NCBI GenBank assembly: GCA_002633025.1
Contig: NMRB01001671.1
Span: 42,141-106,140, forward strand
Length of the DNA: 64,000 nt
DNA from: Notospermus geniculatus
Lineage: Eukaryota; Nemertea; Pilidiophora; Heteronemertea; Lineidae
Direction: 5' to 3'
Shown: one piece after another, positions 23,082 to 38,000 of the stretch
How the letters are laid out: the number at the start of each line of letters is the position of its first letter
Position numbering within the stretch: the stretch's first letter is position 1
Program-made: the position numbers and the translations under genes
Notes under the pieces: model-generated
The model's input: the letters and a program-made list of their open reading frames with translations, nothing else
Database searches by the model: none
What the model was told of the DNA's origin: nothing

Positions 23082-26000
23082 GTGAGACTTATTTCATTGT
23101 AACTTGACTTAGAATTTGATGTGGAGAGTCTCCTGTCAACAGAACTGCTCAGCACCTTTCTAAATGGAGTGAACTACATGTAGGCTTCTCTGAAAAGTAA
23201 TGCTTAGCAGAGAATGTCACCTCTGCTATGGGAAAGGCATTCCACACACCACACCATCATTCCACACCAGCCAAGGAGAAGAACACAGAACTTGACCACG
23301 CACCATGATGGAAAGTAGTACAAATTGTTTTTCCATCTTTTTAGCACCCCAGAAGTTTACAGACATGCATTGTGGGCCAAGACTGGCAAAGAGTTGAGGG
23401 AAATGGCAGATGCTTTTTCAAAGACAAAAGAAAGGCAACGAGTGAAACAAAGAGCAAATGAGGTGAGTTAAAAAATCATTTTTATGTATCCAGCAAGGAA
23501 TCTCTGTTTTTGCAGATTTTGCCTCAGCAATGCGTGTGGATCATTTTTTGCTACAATAAGGATTGTTTCCCATTTTCAAATTTTTTACGCCTCTTTTCAA
23601 TATCTTGAGGTACATGTATTTGCATGGTGTATTACTTTATCTGTCAAAGCCACTGCTTACCCCATCCAAATCGAAATTTTCATGATAAACAAGCTTTACC
23701 AGGCATATTCAGGGAAGGGGCTTTTGTGGATGGAATCTCTGTAAACTAACAAGAAAGGCCTTCTGAGTCTGACTTTCATCCATTACATGTAGGTTTTCCT
23801 GTCAAAGAATGGTGGTGGTGGGGGGTGGGGGGTAGACAGTGGTGAGGAGTGTTGAGTCAACCTGTTGAATGGTGTCTTGAGAAGTCTGTGAATGAGTCAC
23901 ACCTTACCTCAAATATGTTGTGGACCTATGCAGTGATTGTCCTTTTCTGAACTTTCCTCTCCTATTGGTCCACTTTCAGATGTTCTGGTTTTGTTTTGCG
24001 ACTTGTTGCTAGTTTTGCCAGTGCTGCACATCTGTGTTGGTCCAATATAATGGTGGTGATTGGTGAGTATGATTGACACTAGCTGTTGTGTTATTGCATG
24101 TTAGTGTGTGGGACAGTGCAGACTGGCAAAACAACACCTTTGGACCAATATTTACCAAAATCTGATGACGATCTGAATCAGAACAAATGTTCTCTCTGAA
24201 AGTTCTCCTAGCCTTGTATGGGTGTGTCACAGTGTAAAATGTCTTGAAGGTTTGTCCGTATAGTACATGTATGAGTTTGCCCTTTGATTGAAACCATTGT
24301 GGTCTAATACTTCTTACCACTGCTCTCCTGCTAGATGTGTTCCCCAAGTCAAGAAGTTTCAGTAAGTGTCATCAAAATGAAAATAATATTATTAAATAAA
24401 TATTATTTCAAGAGTGCAAGCGCCCACTTACACAGGGCATTATAGCTATTCATCAAACAATACTGGGCGATATTAACGATATGTAGGAGGAAACCGGAGC
24501 CCCCGGAGGAAACCTACGATGTCGAGGAGAGATCGCTCTCTCTACCACCCAATGACCGGGGATCAAACCCGTGACCTCAGTGGTGGCAGGCGCCGACATT
24601 TCCACTGCGCCACCCCGTTTGGCTGTTTGGGTTCAAAGATTGTTTGGGCTACTCGCAGGGTACTGATGGACGCCTCGTTTAACATGGGCCATTGAACCAT
24701 CTTTTTTAAAGATGGGGATTTGGCCTAGTGGTTAAGGCGTGCTGCCCCTTAGTGCTGGCGATTGATGCCTCATGCGAGGGTCCGTGGGTTCGAATCTGGT
24801 AGGAAGCAATGTCTTTCACCTTAGAAACCCGATTTCTATTTCATATTCTTTACTTGTATCTCCTTTAATGTGACCCCTCGCATAACATAATATTATTGAC
24901 GACTGTCTCAAGAGAGCCGTGGCAGTTTTCAAAATCCTACTCCATATTTCGTTCAGAAGGAAATGCCACCATCCTCATTCAGTTGCCATTGCCAGAGGAT
25001 CAGAAGATCACTTGAACTCTGGTTACAGGATTCGCCAAGTGAAGATTATAAAGATATCCAATATTTCTGAAGCTGAGAATTAGACCAAGGCTATTGAATT
25101 TTTCAGTGACCTAAGATTGTACATTTGAATGTCCCTGTCTGCTGATAAAGTGAGTCACAGGAAAGAGCCCATACAATCAACATTTCAGGTTTTCAGCCCA
25201 AGAAGATCAAATTTAATTCATCAAATTTAATTTAATGAATGTCTGTCATGGGGTAAAATGTGGTAAAGTGTGATCTCCACCAGTGTGATCATCATTGGAC
25301 ATTTGGGCAATTTTGAACATGCATATTGGGCAATGTTGTCAAGATGTTTGAACATTGTGAGGTAATCAGGGGTTCCTAATCCTTGCTCCCTCTGTCACTG
25401 CATGGATCAGCAGTGCACATGGTATGTGAGTTGCCAAATTATTTATGATGTCGACCCAACGTCATGCACAACAAAAGGGTTTTAAAAATTAGGGTGTTGA
25501 CTGCATGTTGTACTGTGGCATCTTTTAAACAGTTCCCTTTTCTATCCTTCCTCTTGAAATGTCTGGCGGAAACACATTATTTGTTAGGTGTAACTGCTCC
25601 ATTGATTGCATATTGCCAATGGAAATTTTAGTGAAGACTACAATAAGAAATGGCAAGAAATAAAACATTTTCGTACCCCATTCCCACCCAGGCGAATCGC
25701 ACTCTGTCAACAAAGTAAAGTTATTGTTGTGCAACTTCCTGATGTTTTCATTTGCTATTTCAATCAAGCTGCATTGTAATAAACCTGAAGAAATTATGAC
25801 ACATGCAGTAGGCTTTTAATGTTTCCACTTATGGGAAGAACACAAAGTGCACTGAAGTGTCAGTTTATTTGACCCGTTACTTCAAGCAACAAGACAGAGA
25901 AGCAAAATGAAAGAAATATCATTGTTTAACTCTGATGTGTCACCTAGTGATCTGAGTGCAGCCCTTGGCAGTCAGGATATTGAAAATTCACTTTCATACG

Positions 26001-29000
26001 GCATGTCATTTGCCTGGAGGTTTTTGTTGGACAAGAGAGCAAGCTCATTTATCAGAACATTATCAATTAAGCCAAGACATCAATGTAAATAAAAGCCGTC
26101 ACATTTTTTCCAGATTTTGCAATGCCTCATGTTTCTGTGTGATTATATTCAGCTGTGCTGTAACTTGTCTAATGTTCTCAAATAATAGCTCAGATAGTTG
26201 CCTGTGGAAATGTACAAAGCACCAAAGGATTGTTTTTCACATTTTCTTGATGGCAGACCTGTTAACATTCATAATATTTACCATTTAGGCTATTATCAGT
26301 GGATACCCAGTAATCAAGAGAGAGTCATCAGTATTGAATTTATATTTGACCTCCGCCTACATTTGTCCAACTCATGATCAGGATACTACCGGTATGTGAT
26401 TAAATTCATACCATGCGTTTCTCAACTCTGAGACACTCAAAGATTCCTGGAGAGAAACCTGTCATGATTCATTTCCTATTTTTCCTCTTGCTGTGGTCTG
26501 ATATCAACAATGGCAGGGGTGTCATCTGAATTTTACATCCTGAAACCTTTCAGTAGAACTCTGATGAGTGCTCATTCTGCACTACTGTCTGAGCATTTCT
26601 GACTGGTACCCATTTATATACCTGGGTGGAGAGAGGCCAGTGAGGCAAAGACACTTGCCCAAAGTCTCACGCCACAGTAGGATTCGAACCCGGGCCCCTC
26701 TGACCGCTAGCCGGAGACCGGAACTACTACACCACCATGGCAGTCGATGACTATCTTTCTAACAATGGTATCGTCATGATTGATTATTTCCTATGTGACA
26801 CATCTAAAACATTCCTTTGTCCTAATTTCATATTTTGATAGACCTTCACCTCACTTTTCGATTTAACCTGTAAATTAATCCTGACACCGAAACTTAATGG
26901 CATCTGTTACAACAATCTTTATTTTGACCTCGGGCATTTCTTATATTACTTATTTCCCATTATGACATCTCCTATTCGAGCGATATGAAACCGTCAAATG
27001 AATTACATATAATGGGGTAAACATTATCTTCCTTTTCAAAGAGGCAAATTATATCGAACACCACTGTGTAACAACATTTAATGGGAAGTGACATCAGCTT
27101 TGATAAAGCTGGTCCGGAAACTGACTTTCTCTGAGTTGGCAGTTCATGAAAGTAAGTGTTTGAAATACCTTTTGAGGGGGTTTACTAATCTTTGCAGTGG
27201 ATGTAGCTGATGGCGGACTTATGTAGATTTATTGGAAATTTTTAGATACTTCCTGTTGCCATCGGGTTCTGGATGTGCTTATTCAACAAACTATTGGGGT
27301 GACTTGGTGATTCCTGTCTTGGGGGAATAAAATCGAAATGGTGAAAAACGATATTTTGTATCTTTTTTTTGACAGTCTAAGTTATACTTTTGCCAGGCTT
27401 TGTGTACTACAAGTATTCCTCAATAAACTGTGTTCAGTGTTAAAGCGAATTGATATCGAAAAAAATTGATTTAGAAATAGAATTTGAAAGGGGACGAATT
27501 TTCGGGGAAAAATGTAAACAAACTTATCCAGGACGTCAACAAAGAAATGTTCGTGCATTCTGATTGGCTAAAATTTTGTGTTTACAAACACCAGCCAAAT
27601 GTAAATAAAATCCGCTATCAATTTACTTTAAATGATTTAGAAACCAATACAGGAAATTTGTCCATGTTAAAAGACCAAGTTGTACCTTACATTTGACTAC
27701 ACAGATTATTATTGAAGGGTATAGAATACTGACAGAAATACACATATTTTGCTTTTTGTTTCATCAAATTTGGATGAGCAATTTGGAAGATACTATACAA
27801 ATAGTGGATGGTAGGGAGTCCAATATGGATTTTTGTTGGATGAAGAAAAGTTATATCGGACGAGGCGAAGCCGAGTCCGATATAACTTTTCTTCATCCAA
27901 CAAAAATCCATATTGGACGACCTGCCATCCACTCTTTGCTATATTATGTAAATTGCCTGGCAACTATAACAACAGGCCTATGCTCTGATTGGCTGAAACA
28001 AGGAGGGCTGTCCGATACGAGGTTTTAGGATCCGATACGATGATTGAGTGTCCGATACGATGTGACATCCTATGACCACATGATGCAATCTGCTGCACAT
28101 GATTGGCCAAGAACATTTGATTGCATAATATTGCAGAATAGTGGAAATGCCAGCAAGGAACTAGCCACGATTGAAATATGCTAATTTATGCATGATGTCA
28201 TTGCAGGGATAAATGAAATCAAATCTGAGCCATCCAGTGTGGGGACAAAGTTCATTTTCATTTACATATTTACTAATAGACAAATTGTTGACATTATTCT
28301 TTCACATGAATAGTTGTGCAAGTCCATTACAGCATTAAAATGCATGCTCATTATGCAAATTTTTGCAATGATGTCATCAAATATTATTAGGCCCAACGTT
28401 CTCCTCTGAGAAAATCCATTAAAAAATTTTAACCAATTGGAATTTTTCAATGAAACAAAAAGCATCTTGATCAGCATTATATCCCCTAACTTTCTAAATT
28501 GTAAAAAGTAGGTGCAACTAGAACTTTAAATTCTCCTGTCTTATGTGTAAATGGTGCACTCTGAGCATGCTGAGTGCATCTCTAGGTTTTTTTTGTTGGT
28601 GCACTTAGAAACATTCAAGTGAGAAAGTTGACTAAGAGAATTCACAAAGAAACATTGGATAACATAAAACCTGGCCAGTGAAGATGCTGACATGTGTTTT
28701 GAAGGGTTGGAACATCATGAAAAAAACATTGGAAACCAAATATCTTGATATGAAAGTTGGGTCATAGAACTACAAAGTATATTGCAAGATAATTGGCAAG
28801 CATTGGTGTTCACAATCTACTCTGTTCATTGTATAGAGGTATTCTAGCATGACAATGTAATCAGTATAGTAGACAAGGTGTGAACAATCCATTCCTAGGG
28901 AACTGCGGCCCTAGGAAAACATAATCAAAACCCCTGGACACAACTTGTATGGCGTTGAAACTGAGACATTATAAGGCTATTGAACAGGGAAATTTTGATG

Positions 29001-32000
29001 CTGCAAGTGATTCAAAATAGCCCTGAGCAAAACACAACGGTGATAAAAAAACTCATCCATTATTTTATCTCGTTGGAAAATACAGAGAAAATCCTCACGA
29101 TGTGCTGTGAGGATTCTGGTAGAGTTGCCTGGGGAAATAATACCCTACATGCCAGTGTTCTCCATGCCATTTAAAAAATGGAGCAGCACCCCTCTTAAAA
29201 TTACTTTCACAAATCACTCCTCCATCTTAGATTTTCACCACCACTTTTAAGATCATGGTTTTGTAATGGTTTCCCTTAAAGCCCCACTGTATTCAATCTG
29301 AAAAACGCAAATCATCGCCGCGATTCTTGACGTCAGTGCACGACGTCACGACGTGTAAAATGTACTGCGCTCCATCTGAATACATTAGAGCTCTCCCTGT
29401 CGTTTTTTCTAATGTGTGCTGAAAACTAGGCCTTGATTCTCTGAAGTACGTATCAGACAAGCATTTTGGGGACCTTCACAAGGCTATGAGACCTCTTTGT
29501 GCTATCTCGTAACATTTTTGAAAATATCGTAAAATTCAATACTGCGGGGCTTTAAGACCTCCCCTCTCAAATTTACCTGCCACCCCTGTTTGAAAAAGTT
29601 GAACGTTGGTGAAAAATCTGTAGTTTACACCCCTCTTAAGGAAATTATGGTGGAGGAGACTGCATACAGTATTTTTTAGGTTTGAGTGATTTAAATGGAC
29701 TATGACAATAACAATTCATTTTCCGTTGTTATCAAGTCAGTTCAAAACTGAAGAAACACTCTCCAAACTGCTGGGAGAAAGTTTTTTTCTTCAGCAAACA
29801 AATAAGTAATGTACAATGTACAAAGATAGCTTTGATATTGGTGAACTTTGGATGGCAAGAGAATGCATAAATCCCAGGTGAAATTATCATTTGCTGCTGA
29901 ACTGATGTGAAACCAGCTGCATTAGCTTGTAAATCTTTTTAAATTGAATTATTAAAGATTAAAATTTTTTTTTGCTTTGCCAAGTGACACTGGCTATCTT
30001 CCTCAGCTACAACTCAAGACAACTGTCGGTAGCGCCGTCCAGTGTCATTCTCGCTCAGCTACAAAACTCTAGATCATATCACGACGGGAGATTGACTTAC
30101 ACATACAAAGATCTTTATTTTCTTATGGAATCTGCATGTACTTCTTGATGAAAGGATGCGCAAGGTGTTTGATTTGAAAGGAACCCATTCAATTTAATTC
30201 ATTTGTGTCTCTTTACAGATTGCTATAGATGAGATCGCGTATGACCAATTTGAAGATCTTCTCTCCGAGCTGTTCTCTGGTGGCAGAATTACACGGGAAA
30301 GAATTATTGTCCTCTTCTTTTTCTGTTCGGATCTTGCCATTCGGACCCTACGGCAGCAAATCAGTTCTTTTGAGACATTTATTCGATGGTCCTTAAAGTA
30401 CCTTGTTGAACGAGTTTGTGCTTGGGTCAGAGACCGAGGAGGCTGGGTAAGTGTTATTTATTATCTTATTCACCGTGGAGAATCGTCAGCGCATTCGCCG
30501 AGTTTTTCAAGTGGCAGCACTGTGCTCCGAGTCGGAAGATGGCGGCTGTGTCACAAATGTTGAAGATGCCAACTCCAAAGCGGGGAGCAAATGTCCCGAA
30601 GATGAATGGTATACACACTTAGACTATGCCGAGGATGACCTCCAGTTTATCGTCTATTAATCTAAAGCTTCCTCAATTGGAATTACGTAGTCGATTTTAC
30701 ATTTGAAGTGGAAAAGTTCAAGTGTCACTCCGTGGAAACTGCGGTCAATCAAACAACCGGCCTACACTACGAACATTTCCACTTCAAACAAAGAAACAAC
30801 ACTCCTTCAGCACCTATATTTCGGCTTGTTCTATTGCAAATTATCACTAGATCATCCTCGAATTTACTTAAACTCGCTCACCTCGACCGAAACTATCCAT
30901 TTTTCGCGTTTTAGCCGGCAACACAGGCATCGATATGTGACACAGCCGCCATCTTCCGACTCGGAGCACAGTGCTGCCACTTGAAAAACTCGGCGAATGC
31001 GCTGACGATTCTCCACGGTGTTATTGCATGGGTAAAGTGGTACAATTCTAGCCTCTGAGTATACATCTCCATGCCATTTTTACACTCAGGGCTAGAATTG
31101 TACTGGGGCTAGAATTGTACCACTTTACCCTACAGATGTGATGTCAATTAATGATGTTTTTTATCAGAGGCTGTGTGACAATTTTTGCAATGATTAGTGC
31201 AATTTGGGGCAATATTTGAGAAATCAAAATCGATTGCTGCTTGCTTCAAATAGGTAAATTGTTGTGGGGAAAACTCTCTTTATAATTTCTTACCAATCCA
31301 AACCATAATCCTGCCAGCTTTCCCTTACTTCTTGTTCAAAAGTAGGGAAATCATTACTGTCTCCTCTAGGTCTACACCTTGCATCCGAAAAAAATCACAA
31401 TGCGGTATTTTTTAAATGGTAAGATAGCAATTAGTAAGTATAGTAAAGATGCAAAAAATGTAATGTGGAGAACTGTTGGGATAATGCAAAAGGACAATGA
31501 CCGAGACCCATTTGGTTCTGTGCCGGGAGTACGAATTATGTTCATTAGGGTTGTGAAGTGGAAAGTGGCTTTTGGGTGGAAGGGACAAAACTGAAAACCC
31601 ACAGGGTCCATCAGGTACATGTATCCCTGTTTGTCAAGTGGTAAAAAACCCTAACACGAGCATTACTTCTAATCAATGAATGGAAAAATGAAAAGACCCT
31701 GGGAAATCAATTAGCTCTGATATGCTGGCAAAAAAATATGTGTGGATAATGGCCAATATTATTGTTTGCCAGATTATCGCCACTTTGTGCCCGTATCACA
31801 CACAATAGAATGAGCTGTTCGAGTTTTTGTTGGTTCTATTGTGACATGATTCTTTTTATTCATGGCACTAGAAATGATCCTCAGGATATGCTCTGAAACA
31901 GAACTGAGAATGACAGGATCATGAATTTAACTCTCCAGTTATTTGAGGACATTGGATCTCAGAAAACTTGTTTATTTTGACAACAGTAATTCGATTGTTA

Positions 32001-35000
32001 AAAAGATGAACGCACAATGTTTGTTTTCATATTGTTTCTGAAATTTTGCAATATCAGCTCAGGAAAAAGTGTTAGCATTGATGATTAATAACAGAGTTAC
32101 ATGTACCGTAAGCAGGAAGCTTTCCGTCTCCAGATGTCATAGCTGTATAGTTTTCAAGACAATACAAATGTTGTCTCTAAAGGTGTGGGGTTGTGTCCAA
32201 GGCTAAATTTGTAAAATAGCAAGGTACCAGTACTTCGTAATCAAACTGACTTTTGTCCAATGCAAAACTGCATTACAAGCCAGTACAGGTTGGTGCTGGG
32301 CCAGCTTGTTGCTACAGATTTTGGGAAACTTAGCAACAGTTTCCTAGCAACCAATGTAACTGAATCAAATCAAAGTAAACAAAATGAATTTATCAGTGTA
32401 ATTATCATAATTTGGTTGAAAATTTAAAAAAATGCTGTCATTAATAACTTAGCCATCCAGATTTTCAAGCGAAAATCTCAATGACTATTTTTTAATGAAT
32501 ATTTGTAATTGTGCATGGTAACTATTTTAGTGACAGCATCCAAAGGTTTCTGTTGATCTCAGGTGGATGCACTTTGTAGAAGGGGATGTTTTAAATTGGG
32601 TATGAATTCATAAGGGGAGAGTTTTTTGTGTGCTCAAGGACTGCCACTCAAAATCATTTGCGAAAATGGAGAATGTGTGAAGGGGAAGCTACGTATAATA
32701 GCCCCTGTATTGAAATATTGGCTTCGTCCTTGGAGTAGTTCAGTTTGTTCTTTTTATCAATATTGCAACTTTTTACATTATTTCTTAGTCCAATATAATG
32801 GTGGTGATTGGTGAGTATGATTGACACTAGCTGTTGTGTTATTGCATGTTAGTGTGTGGGACAGTGCAGACTGGCAAAAGGACACCTTTTGACCAATATT
32901 TACCAAAATCTGATGATGATCTGAATCAGAACAAATGTTCTCTCTGAAAGTTCTCCTAGCCTTGTATGGGTGTGTCACAGTGTAAAATGTCTTGAAGGTT
33001 TGTCCGTATAGTACATGTATGAGTTTGCCCTTTGATTGAAACCATTGTGGTCTAATACTTCTTACCGCTGCTCTCCTGCTAGATGTGTTCCCCAAGTCAA
33101 GAAGTTTCAGTAAGTGTCATCAAAATGAAAATAATATTATTAAATAAATATTATTTCAAGAGTGCAAGCACCCACTTACATAGGGCATTATAGCTATTCA
33201 TCAAACAATACTGGGCGATATTAACGATATGTAGGAGGAAACCGGAGCCCCCGGAGGAAACCTACGATGTCGAGGAGAGATCGCTCTCTCTACCACCCAA
33301 TGACCGGGGATCAAACCCGTGACCTCAGTGGTGGCAGGCGCCGACATTTCCACTGCGCCACCCCGTTTGGCTGTTTGGGTTCAAAGATTGTTTGGGCTAC
33401 TCGCAGGGTACTGATGGACGCCTCGTTTAACATGGGCCATTGAACCATCTTTTTTAAAGATGGGGATTTGGCCTAGTGGTTAAGGCGTGCTGNTGCTGAA
33501 TGTGTGCTGGAGTTATGCTCCATGCTATGTGCTATAGATATGCTCAAGGTGTGCTGAATATATGCTATTTTTCGGTAGGGGCATGCACAAAGAAAAGGGT
33601 TAAATTAGGGTGTTGACTGCATGTCGTACTGTGGCATCTTTTAAACAGTTCCCTTTTCTATCCTTCCTCTTGAAATGTCTGGCGGAAACACTATAAAAAT
33701 GTTGCCCGAAATGGAGGGAGACATATCGTCCCAGCGGGGGGACATTCGCTATGTCTTCCGACAATGAGGGCAACATTTTTTATTTCACACCGAAAGTCCA
33801 TTTTTGGGATGGTGCAGAGAAAGGGTTTGTGAATATAAGAATACAGTTTTCCCAGCCATGAGACATATCGCGATATGTCCCCTCTGACGTCACCAAACAT
33901 GGGACATATCGTGATATGTCCCATGTTTGGTGACGTCAGAGGGGGACATATCGAAATTCTCAGAGATCATGTGACGGATTTGGCCAATGGCATCCAAGGA
34001 AATTTACTTGAGGTGTGAGATAATATTTTGTTAGGTGTAACTGCTCCATTGTTATTGCATATTGCCAATGGAAATTTTAGTGAAGACTACAATAAGAAAT
34101 GGCAAGAAATATAACATTTTCGTACCCCATTCCCACCCAGGCGAATCGCACTCTGTCAACAAAGTAAAGTTATTGTTGTGCAACTTCCTGATGTTTTCAT
34201 TTGCTATTTCAATCAAGCTGCATTGTAATAAACCTGAAGAAATTATGACACATGCAGTAGGCTTTTAATGTTTCCACTTATGGGAAGAACACAAAGTGCA
34301 ATGAAGTGTCAGTTTATTTGACCCGTTACTTCAAGCAACAAGATGGAGAAGCAAAATGAAAGAAATATCATTGTTTAACTCTGATGTGTCACCTAGTGAT
34401 GTGAGTGCAGCCCTTGGCAGTCAGGATATTGAAAATTCACTTTCATACGGCATGTCATTTGCCTGGAGGTTTTTGTTGGACAAGAGAGCAAGCTCATTTA
34501 TCAGAACATTATCAATTAAGCCAAGACATCAATGTAAATAAAAGCCGTCACATTTTTTCCAGATTTTGCAATGCCTCATGTTTCTGTGATTATATTCAGC
34601 TGTGCTGTAACTTGTCTAATGTTCTCAAATAATAGCTCAGATAGTTGCCTGTGGAAATGTTCAAAGCACCAAAGGATTGTTTTTCACATTTTCTTGATGG
34701 CAGACCTGTTAACATTCATAATATTTACCATTTAGGCTATTATCAGTGGATACCCAGTAATCAAGAGAGAGTCATCAGTATTGAATTTATATTTGACCTC
34801 CGCCTACATTTGTCCAACTCATGATCAGGATACTACCGGTATGTGATTAAATTCATACCATGCGTTTCTCAACTCTGAGACACTCAAAGATTCCTGGAGA
34901 GAAACCTGTCATGATTCATTTCCTATTTTTCCTCTTGCTGTGGTCTGATATCAACAATGGCAGGGGTGTCATCTGAATTTTACATCCTGAAACCTTTCAG

Positions 35001-38000
35001 TAGAACTCTGATGAGTGCTCATTCTGCACTACTGTCTGAGCATTTCTGATTGGTACCCATTTATACACCTGGGTGGAGAGAGGCCAGTGAGGCAAAGACA
35101 CTTGCCCAAAGTCTCACGCCACAGTAGGATTCGAACCCGGGCCCCTCTGACTGCTAGCAGGAGACCGGAACTACTACACCACCATGGCAGTTGATGACTA
35201 TCTTTCTAACAATGGTATCGTCATGATTGATTATTTCCTATGTGACACATCTAAAACATTCCTTTGTCCTAATTTCATATTTTGATAGACCTTCACCTCA
35301 CTTTTTGATTTAACCTGTAAATTAATCCTGACACCGAAACTTAATGGCATCTGTTACAACAATCTTTATTTTGACCTCGGGCATTTCTTATATTACTTAT
35401 TTCCCATTATGACATCTCCTATTCGAGCGATATGAAACCGTCAAATGAATTACATATAATGGGGTAAACATTATCTTCCTTTTCAAAGAGGCAAATTATA
35501 TCGAACACCACTGTGTAACAACATTTAATGGGAAGTGACATCAGCTTTGATAAAGCTGGTCCGGAAACTGACTTTCTCTGAGTTGGCAGTTCATGAAAGT
35601 AAGTGTTTGAAATACCTTTTGAGGGGGTTTACTAATCTTTGCAGTGGATGTAGCTGATGGCGGACTTATGTAGATTTATTGGAAATTTTTAGATACTTCC
35701 TGTTGCCATCGGGTTCTGGATGTGCTTATTCAACAAACTATTGGGGTGACTTGGTGATTCCTGTCTTGGGGGAATAAAATCGAAATGGTGAAAAACGATA
35801 TTTTGTATCTGTTTTTGACAGTCTAAGTTATACTTTTGCCAGGCTTTGTGTACTACAAGTATTCCTCAATAAACTGTGTTCAGTGTTAAAGCGAATTGGT
35901 ATCGAAAAAATTTGATTTAGAAATAGAATTTGAAAGGGGTCGAATTTTCGGGAAAAAATGTAAACAAACTTATCCAGGACGTCAACAAAGAAATGTTCGT
36001 GCATTCTGATTGGCTAAAATTTTGTGTTTACAAACACCAGCCAAATGTAAATAAAATCCGCTATCAATTTGCTTTAAATGATTTATAAACCAATACAGGA
36101 AATTTGTCCATGTTTAAAGACCAAGTTGTACCTTAAAGGAGTTAGACGCCAAAGTTGTAAACACTCACTCACTGGTTCGCTATCCACGGACGCCTGCGGT
36201 GCTGCGACCTATTGTCGGTGATATTTACTGACGTGAATATCGCCTGAGTGAGTTGCATCGGACCGGGAACCAGTCTAACGATCACAGGTGCTGCCACCTG
36301 CACGAAGGAATAAAACTAGTTTGCCGACCATATTTGTAAACAAACCAGCTTGTTTACAACTTTCGGCGTCTAACTCCTTTAAAATTGACTACACAGATTA
36401 TTACTGAATTGTATAGAATACTGACAGAAATACACATATTTTGCTTTTTGTTTCATCAAATTTGGATGAGCAATTTGGAAGATACTGCAGAATAGTGAAA
36501 ATGCCAGCAAGGAACTAGCCACGATTGAAAATGCTAATTTATGCATGATGTCATTGCAGGGATAAATGAAATCAAATCTGAGCCATCCAGTGTGGAGACA
36601 AAGTTCATTTTCATTTACATATTTACTAATAGACAAATTTTTGACATTATTCTTTCACATGAATAGTTGTGCAAGTCCATTACAGCATTAAAATGCATGC
36701 TCATTATGCAAATTTTTGCAATGATGTCATCAAATATTATTAGGCCCAACGTTCTCCTCTGAGAAAATCCATTAAAAATTTTTAACCAATTGGAATTTTT
36801 CAATGAAACAAAAAGCATCTTGATCAGCATTATATCCCCTAACTTTCTAAATTGTAAAAAGTAGGTGCAACTAGAACTTTAAATTCTCCTGTCTTATGTG
36901 TAAATGCTGCACTCTGAGCATGCTGAGTGCAGTATCTCTAGGTTTTTTTGTTGGTGCACTTAGAAACATTCAAGTGAGAAAGTTGACTAAGGGCCGTATT
37001 CACGGATCGCACTTTAGCCTAAAGTACAGCTTAAGTTAGACTTTCTCTATGCTTGAAGCATTACGAAAAGTCAGACTTTAATGAAAGTGTGACCCGTGCA
37101 TACGGCCCTAAGAGAATTCACAAAGAAAAATTGGACAACATTATAAAACTAGCCAGTGAAGACTCTGACATGTGTTTTGAAGGGTTGGGTCATAGAACTA
37201 CAAAGTATATTGCACAGGTAATTGGCAAGAATTGGCGTTTGCAATCTCTGTTCATTGTATAGAGGTATTCTAGCATGACAGTGGTAGACAAGGTGTGAAC
37301 AATCCATTCCTAGGGAACTGCGGCCCTAGGAAAACATAATCAAAACCCCTGGACACAACTTGTATGGCGTTGAAACTGAGACATTATAAGGCTATTGAAC
37401 AGGGAAATTTTGATGCTGCAAGTGATTCAAAATAGCCCCGAGCAAGACACAACGGTGATAAAAAACTCATCCATTATTTTATCTCGTTGGAAAATACAGA
37501 GAAAATCCTCACGATGTGCTGTGAGGATTCTGGTAGAGTTGCCTGGGGAAATAATACCCTACATGCCAGTTCTCCATGCCATTTAAAAAAATGGAGCAGC
37601 ACCCCTGTTAAATTACTTTCACAAATCACTCCTCCATCTTAAATTTTCACCACCACTTTTAAGATCATGGTTTTATAGTGGTTTTCCCTTAAGGCCTCCC
37701 CTCTCAAATTTACCTGCCACCCCTGTTTGAAAAAGTTGAACGTTGGTGAAAAATCTGTAGTTTACACCCCTCTTAAGGAAATTATGGTGGAGGAGACTGC
37801 ATACAGTATTTTTTAGGTTTGAGTGATTTAAATGGATTTATGACCACAAACAATTCATTTTCCATTGTTATCAAGTCAGTTCAAAACTGAAGAAACACTC
37901 TCCAAACTGCTGGGAGAAAGTTTTTTTCTTCAGCAAACAAATAAGTAATGTACAAAGATAGCTTTGATATTGGTGAACTTTGGATGGCAAGAGAATGCAT

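Larger units (their letters stand above)
24040..32787. repeat. Tandem duplication 3, unit A (8.7 kb)
   Basis: Runs from GTCCAATATAATGGTGG to TACATTATTTCTTA and is followed directly by the same start in unit B. It contains the BH1-BH2 exon copy A. Compared with unit B it has its own insertions at about 27797-28125, 29280-29551 and 30460-31135, and different sequence at about 24745-25480. Confidence 0.92.

Noticed and set aside
25907-26092. 61-residue ORF starting MKEISLFNSDVSPSD, present in both duplication units (second at 34356-34541)
   Set aside because: Its conservation only reflects the recent duplication. No splice signals, domain or codon pattern supports it.
28980-29174. Small ORF shared with 37395-37586
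   Set aside because: The two copies differ by a frame-changing indel, so there is no protein-level constraint.
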